Assembly (NCBI RefSeq): GCF_001748365.1
Contig: NZ_BDHH01000005.1
Location: forward strand, 1,365 to 65,364
From: Fusibacter sp. 3D3
GTDB taxonomy: Bacteria > Bacillota > Clostridia > Peptostreptococcales > Acidaminobacteraceae
DNA length: 64,000 nucleotides
Direction: 5' to 3'
The position numbers were made by a program, and so were the translations under genes. The notes below the pieces were generated by a model. That model ran no database searches. It saw only the letters and a list, made by a program, of their open reading frames with translations, and was not told the origin of the DNA. Every line of letters begins with the position of its first letter. Position 1 is the stretch's first letter. Below are positions 61,636 to 64,000 of this stretch, piece after piece.

Positions 61636-62691
61636 ATGACAAGAGCCGATCTTAGAGAACAGATTAAGGATTTGGGCATCGATGCCTTTCTGTTTACCGA
61701 TCCCATAAACATTCGCTATTTGTCGGGGTTCACAGGGACGAGCAGCATGGTATTGATGACCGTAAAAAAACAGTATCTCTTAGTGGATTCAAGGTATTTA
61801 ACGGAAGCTAAAACTTTGATTAACGATTATGAAATTGTGCCCATTCAAGGCAGTCGAACACTTTATAACCTTTTGCTGATAAACGGGGTAAGGCAGCTGG
61901 GATTTGAGTCTTTACATCTGACTTTTGATCAATACGATTTTATGGATGAACATTACGGTGGTGTAAAATTGATTCCTATTAAGCATTTAATTATGGCTCA
62001 TAGACGCATTAAGACTTCAAAAGAAATGGAGACCATAAGAATAGCTGCACAGATTGCCGAATCTGTTTTCGAGGAAATCCTAAATTTTATTAAAATAGGT
62101 CAAAGCGAAAGAGCAATATCTCATGAAATTGAAAGGCTTATGAGATCTAGAGGCGCTGAAAATGCATCGTTTAAAACTATTGTTGCATCAGGGGCGAGAT
62201 CGGCATTGCCACATGGCGTTGCATCTGATAAAATCATAGAAGATGGAGACTTCTTGACATTGGATTATGGTTGTATATATAATGGATATTGTTCCGATAT
62301 TACGAGAACTGTAGTTGTCGGTAGTGCAAGTGAGAAGCAACGCAGATTGTATGATCTCGTTTGGCAATCGCAAGCCAAAACAATCGCTGCAATAAAGCCC
62401 GAACTAGAATGTGCTAGACTCGACGCAATTGCAAGAGATTTTTTTAAAGAGAAGGGATATGGCGCATACTTCTCACATGGACTGGGTCATGGTATTGGTC
62501 TTGAGGTTCATGAATTTCCAAGAATTACAGAAGATAGTTTTGATGTGATCAAATCTGGGATGGCCTTAGCGCTTGAACCGGGTGTTTATATTGAACACTA
62601 TGGCGGTGTCCGAATTGAGGATATGGTTTTGGTAACTGTAGATGGCTATGAGCGTTTAACGAAAGCGCCAGAACATCTTATAGAAATATAA
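61636..62691 (+). CDS. Xaa-Pro aminopeptidase family peptidase (M24)
   Basis: A 351-aa metallopeptidase. The creatinase-like N-terminal domain (NIRYLSGFTGTSSMVLM) is followed by the pita-bread domain with the metal ligands: LDYGCIYNGYCSDITRT (two Asp), HGLGHGIGLEVHEFP (His), LEPGVYIE and GGVRIEDMVLV (two Glu). All five are present, so it should be active. It lies directly before efp, the standard Firmicutes pair. Confidence 0.95.
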   Translation: MTRADLREQIKDLGIDAFLFTDPINIRYLSGFTGTSSMVLMTVKKQYLLVDSRYLTEAKTLINDYEIVPIQGSRTLYNLLLINGVRQLGFESLHLTFDQYDFMDEHYGGVKLIPIKHLIMAHRRIKTSKEMETIRIAAQIAESVFEEILNFIKIGQSERAISHEIERLMRSRGAENASFKTIVASGARSALPHGVASDKIIEDGDFLTLDYGCIYNGYCSDITRTVVVGSASEKQRRLYDLVWQSQAKTIAAIKPELECARLDAIARDFFKEKGYGAYFSHGLGHGIGLEVHEFPRITEDSFDVIKSGMALALEPGVYIEHYGGVRIEDMVLVTVDGYERLTKAPEHLIEI

Positions 62692-62726
62692 TTTAATATA
62701 ATATAATATTATTTTGGAGGTAGGAA

Positions 62727-63284
62727 ATGATTTCTGCAAGTGAATTTAGAAAAGGTGTAACATTTGAGATAAATGGTGAACCGTTTGTAGTGGTTGATTT
62801 TCAACATGTTAAGCCGGGTAAAGGTGCAGCTTTCGTTAGAACGAAATACAAGAGTTTGTTAAATGGCGTCATTAGAGAACAAGCGTTTAATCCATCTGAA
62901 AAATTCCCTAGAGCTCATATTGAAACTAAAGAAATGCAATATTTGTACAATGAAGGCGAATTATACTATTTCATGGACAATGAAACTTATGATCAAATTC
63001 CATTATCTGCTGAACAAGTTGAAGATGCAATTTTGTACATCAAAGAAAATGACAACGCAACACTTAAATTTTATAAAGGAAATTGTTTCCAAGTAGAACC
63101 GCCTAACTTTGTCATCCTTTTAGTAACAGAGTCAGAACCAGGTGTTAAAGGGGATACTGCAACAAATGTGACTAAGAAAGCAGTCGTTGAGACAGGCGCA
63201 GAAATCAATGTACCTTCATTTGTCAACGAAGGCGATAAAATTAAAATTGATACAAGAACTGGCGAGTACTTATCCAGAGCATAA
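62727..63284 (+). CDS. efp: elongation factor P
   Basis: A 185-aa tRNA-shaped translation factor that relieves ribosome stalling at proline runs. [20 protein letters not shown], the loop [10 protein letters not shown] with K32 at the tip where other bacteria modify lysine, and the end [17 protein letters not shown] are typical. GGAGG lies 8 bases before the ATG. The PoxA/EpmA modification genes are not in view. Confidence 0.97.
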   Translation: MISASEFRKGVTFEINGEPFVVVDFQHVKPGKGAAFVRTKYKSLLNGVIREQAFNPSEKFPRAHIETKEMQYLYNEGELYYFMDNETYDQIPLSAEQVEDAILYIKENDNATLKFYKGNCFQVEPPNFVILLVTESEPGVKGDTATNVTKKAVVETGAEINVPSFVNEGDKIKIDTRTGEYLSRA

Positions 63285-63344
63285 TGTTTAAACCAGCGCA
63301 AGCTGTTTTAATAAAAATTACACCCACTGAAGGAGGGAAAGCAC

Positions 63345-63785
63345 ATGAGCTATATGTATGAAAGAGTATCATATCTTAAAGGATTAGCTGAAGGTATGGA
63401 AATGAGTGATTCAACTAAAGAGGGCAAATTATTGCTAAACATCATCAACATTTTAGAAGAATTCGCAGAAGAAATGGAAGAAGTCTATGAGGAATTAGAC
63501 GAAATCAGCGAATCTGTTATGGAACTTGATGATTACATCGAAGCAGTTGATGAAGACCTTGCTGAACTCGAGGAAGACATATACGAACTTGAAGATGACT
63601 TTGAGGAAATCGAGTGTCCTGATTGTGGGGAAATTATTTTTGTTGATGATCAATTGATCGACAAAGGTGAAGAAGTAGAATGTCCAAGTTGTGGACTAAT
63701 CATCGAATTTTCGGATGAATGTGATTGTTGTGACGATGACGCATGTGATTGTTGCAAAGAAGCGAAGACAGAAGAAAAAGCGTAA
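63345..63785 (+). CDS. CD1247 N-terminal domain-containing acidic zinc-ribbon protein
   Basis: A 146-aa, strongly acidic protein. YMYERVSYLKGLAEGMEM matches the N-terminal domain named after C. difficile CD1247. A Glu/Asp-rich coiled coil (about 35-85) follows, then a zinc ribbon (CPDCGEI and CPSCGLI) and a Cys-rich tail (CDCCDDDACDCC). It is known in Clostridia next to efp, with function unknown. GGAGGG lies 8 bases before the ATG. Confidence 0.88.
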   Translation: MSYMYERVSYLKGLAEGMEMSDSTKEGKLLLNIINILEEFAEEMEEVYEELDEISESVMELDDYIEAVDEDLAELEEDIYELEDDFEEIECPDCGEIIFVDDQLIDKGEEVECPSCGLIIEFSDECDCCDDDACDCCKEAKTEEKA

Positions 63786-63809
63786 ATAACCACAGTGGAA
63801 CAGATATCG

Positions 63810-63857
63810 GGGACGGGCAGTATTTACATTCGTAAATACCCCGTCCCTAATCTTTTA
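63810..63857 (+). terminator. terminator after the CD1247-like gene
   Basis: GGGACGGG-CA-GTATTTAC with loop ATTC and GTAAATAC-CCCGTCCC, followed by TAATCTTTT. Stem of 16 bp with a 2-nt bulge. Confidence 0.85.
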
Positions 63858-63860
63858 AAC

Positions 63861-63990
63861 TAACGAAGCGAAGGCAGTGTTTTCGCAAAGCGAAAATCAC
63901 GTTGAGCGCAGTGGTTTTGACCGCTAGGTCAAAAAGTATCCTTATCCTTTAAGAAGCGAAGGCAGTGTTTTAACTAAAGTAGATCTGCTT
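63861..63990 (+). repeat. terminal intergenic repeat tract
   Basis: GAAGCGAAGGCAGTGTTTT occurs at 63865-63883 and again (almost identical) at 63953-63971. Between them are two perfect hairpins, TTTTCG-CAAAG-CGAAAA and TTTTGACC-GCTA-GGTCAAAA. The 215 bases from 63786 to the window end contain only the terminator and this tract; no gene is seen. Confidence 0.7.
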
Positions 63991-64000
63991 ATTGAAGAAT

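Overview
The window comes from an anaerobic, AT-rich, low-GC Gram-positive bacterium of class Clostridia. Four things point there: the six-cysteine SCIFF peptide with its radical SAM maturase, a complete Stickland-type oxidative ornithine degradation operon, a T-box leader on alaS, and a clostridial gene order (iscR-nifS-nifU-alaS-ireB-ruvX-DUF1292-fur-RNase J-mltG-methyltransferase-U32-udk). Ribosome binding sites are strong GGAGG types. A Fusibacter/Acidaminobacter-like amino-acid fermenter would fit, but the sequence alone does not settle the genus. No rRNA or tRNA gene, CRISPR array or prophage was seen.

Layout. 1-1.5 kb: an ISAs1-family insertion sequence with 20-bp terminal inverted repeats. 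1.6-7.2 kb: a GntR regulator, an LRAT-like protein, the SCIFF peptide (scfA) and maturase (scfB), a gamma carbonic anhydrase, and secD-secF. 7.3-18.9 kb: a housekeeping block (lapA-like, recJ, apt, relA, dtd, an MBL hydrolase, hemZ, hisS, aspS). 18.9-24.2 kb: an RseC-like protein, a sigma-54 activator, an EAL-CBS-GGDEF protein and a divergent MFS transporter. 24.2-32.8 kb: the ornithine operon ord-ortA-ortB-oraS-oraE-mutL-like-orr. It is preceded by a -24/-12 promoter and three identical palindromes. 32.9-36.6 kb: a histidine kinase and two response-regulator proteins. 36.6-41.2 kb: rtcB, a GntR regulator, rarA and two hypothetical genes. 41.3-45.3 kb: a tandem-repeat tract split by two integron-type gene cassettes. 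45.3-64 kb: a DJ-1 protein, a decayed NRDE gene, the Isc/alaS/RNase J housekeeping block, a PilT-like ATPase, pepP, efp and a terminal repeat tract.

How the genes work together. The ornithine genes form a full route: Orr makes D-ornithine, OraSE is the B12/PLP aminomutase, Ord is the 2,4-diaminopentanoate dehydrogenase, OrtAB is the thiolase, and the MutL-like protein probably reactivates the mutase. A RocR-like sigma-54 activator 4 kb upstream is the natural candidate regulator. The ord-ortA gap holds two nearly identical copies of an 89-nt structured element; a third, diverged copy lies just before relA.

The most unusual region is 41.65-45.24 kb. Two promoterless genes are each followed by a long imperfect inverted repeat whose outer 7-mer is the exact reverse complement of the 7-mer at the start of its own cassette (GTTAGCT/AGCTAAC and GTTAGAC/GTCTAAC). 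This is the signature of integron attC cassettes, with no integrase gene in view. The two cassettes sit precisely inside the fifth unit of a 66-bp tandem repeat, and removing them on paper restores the repeat. The encoded proteins, one PIN-like with membrane segments and one zinc-ribbon/HEPN-like, look like candidate ribonuclease-type defence proteins.
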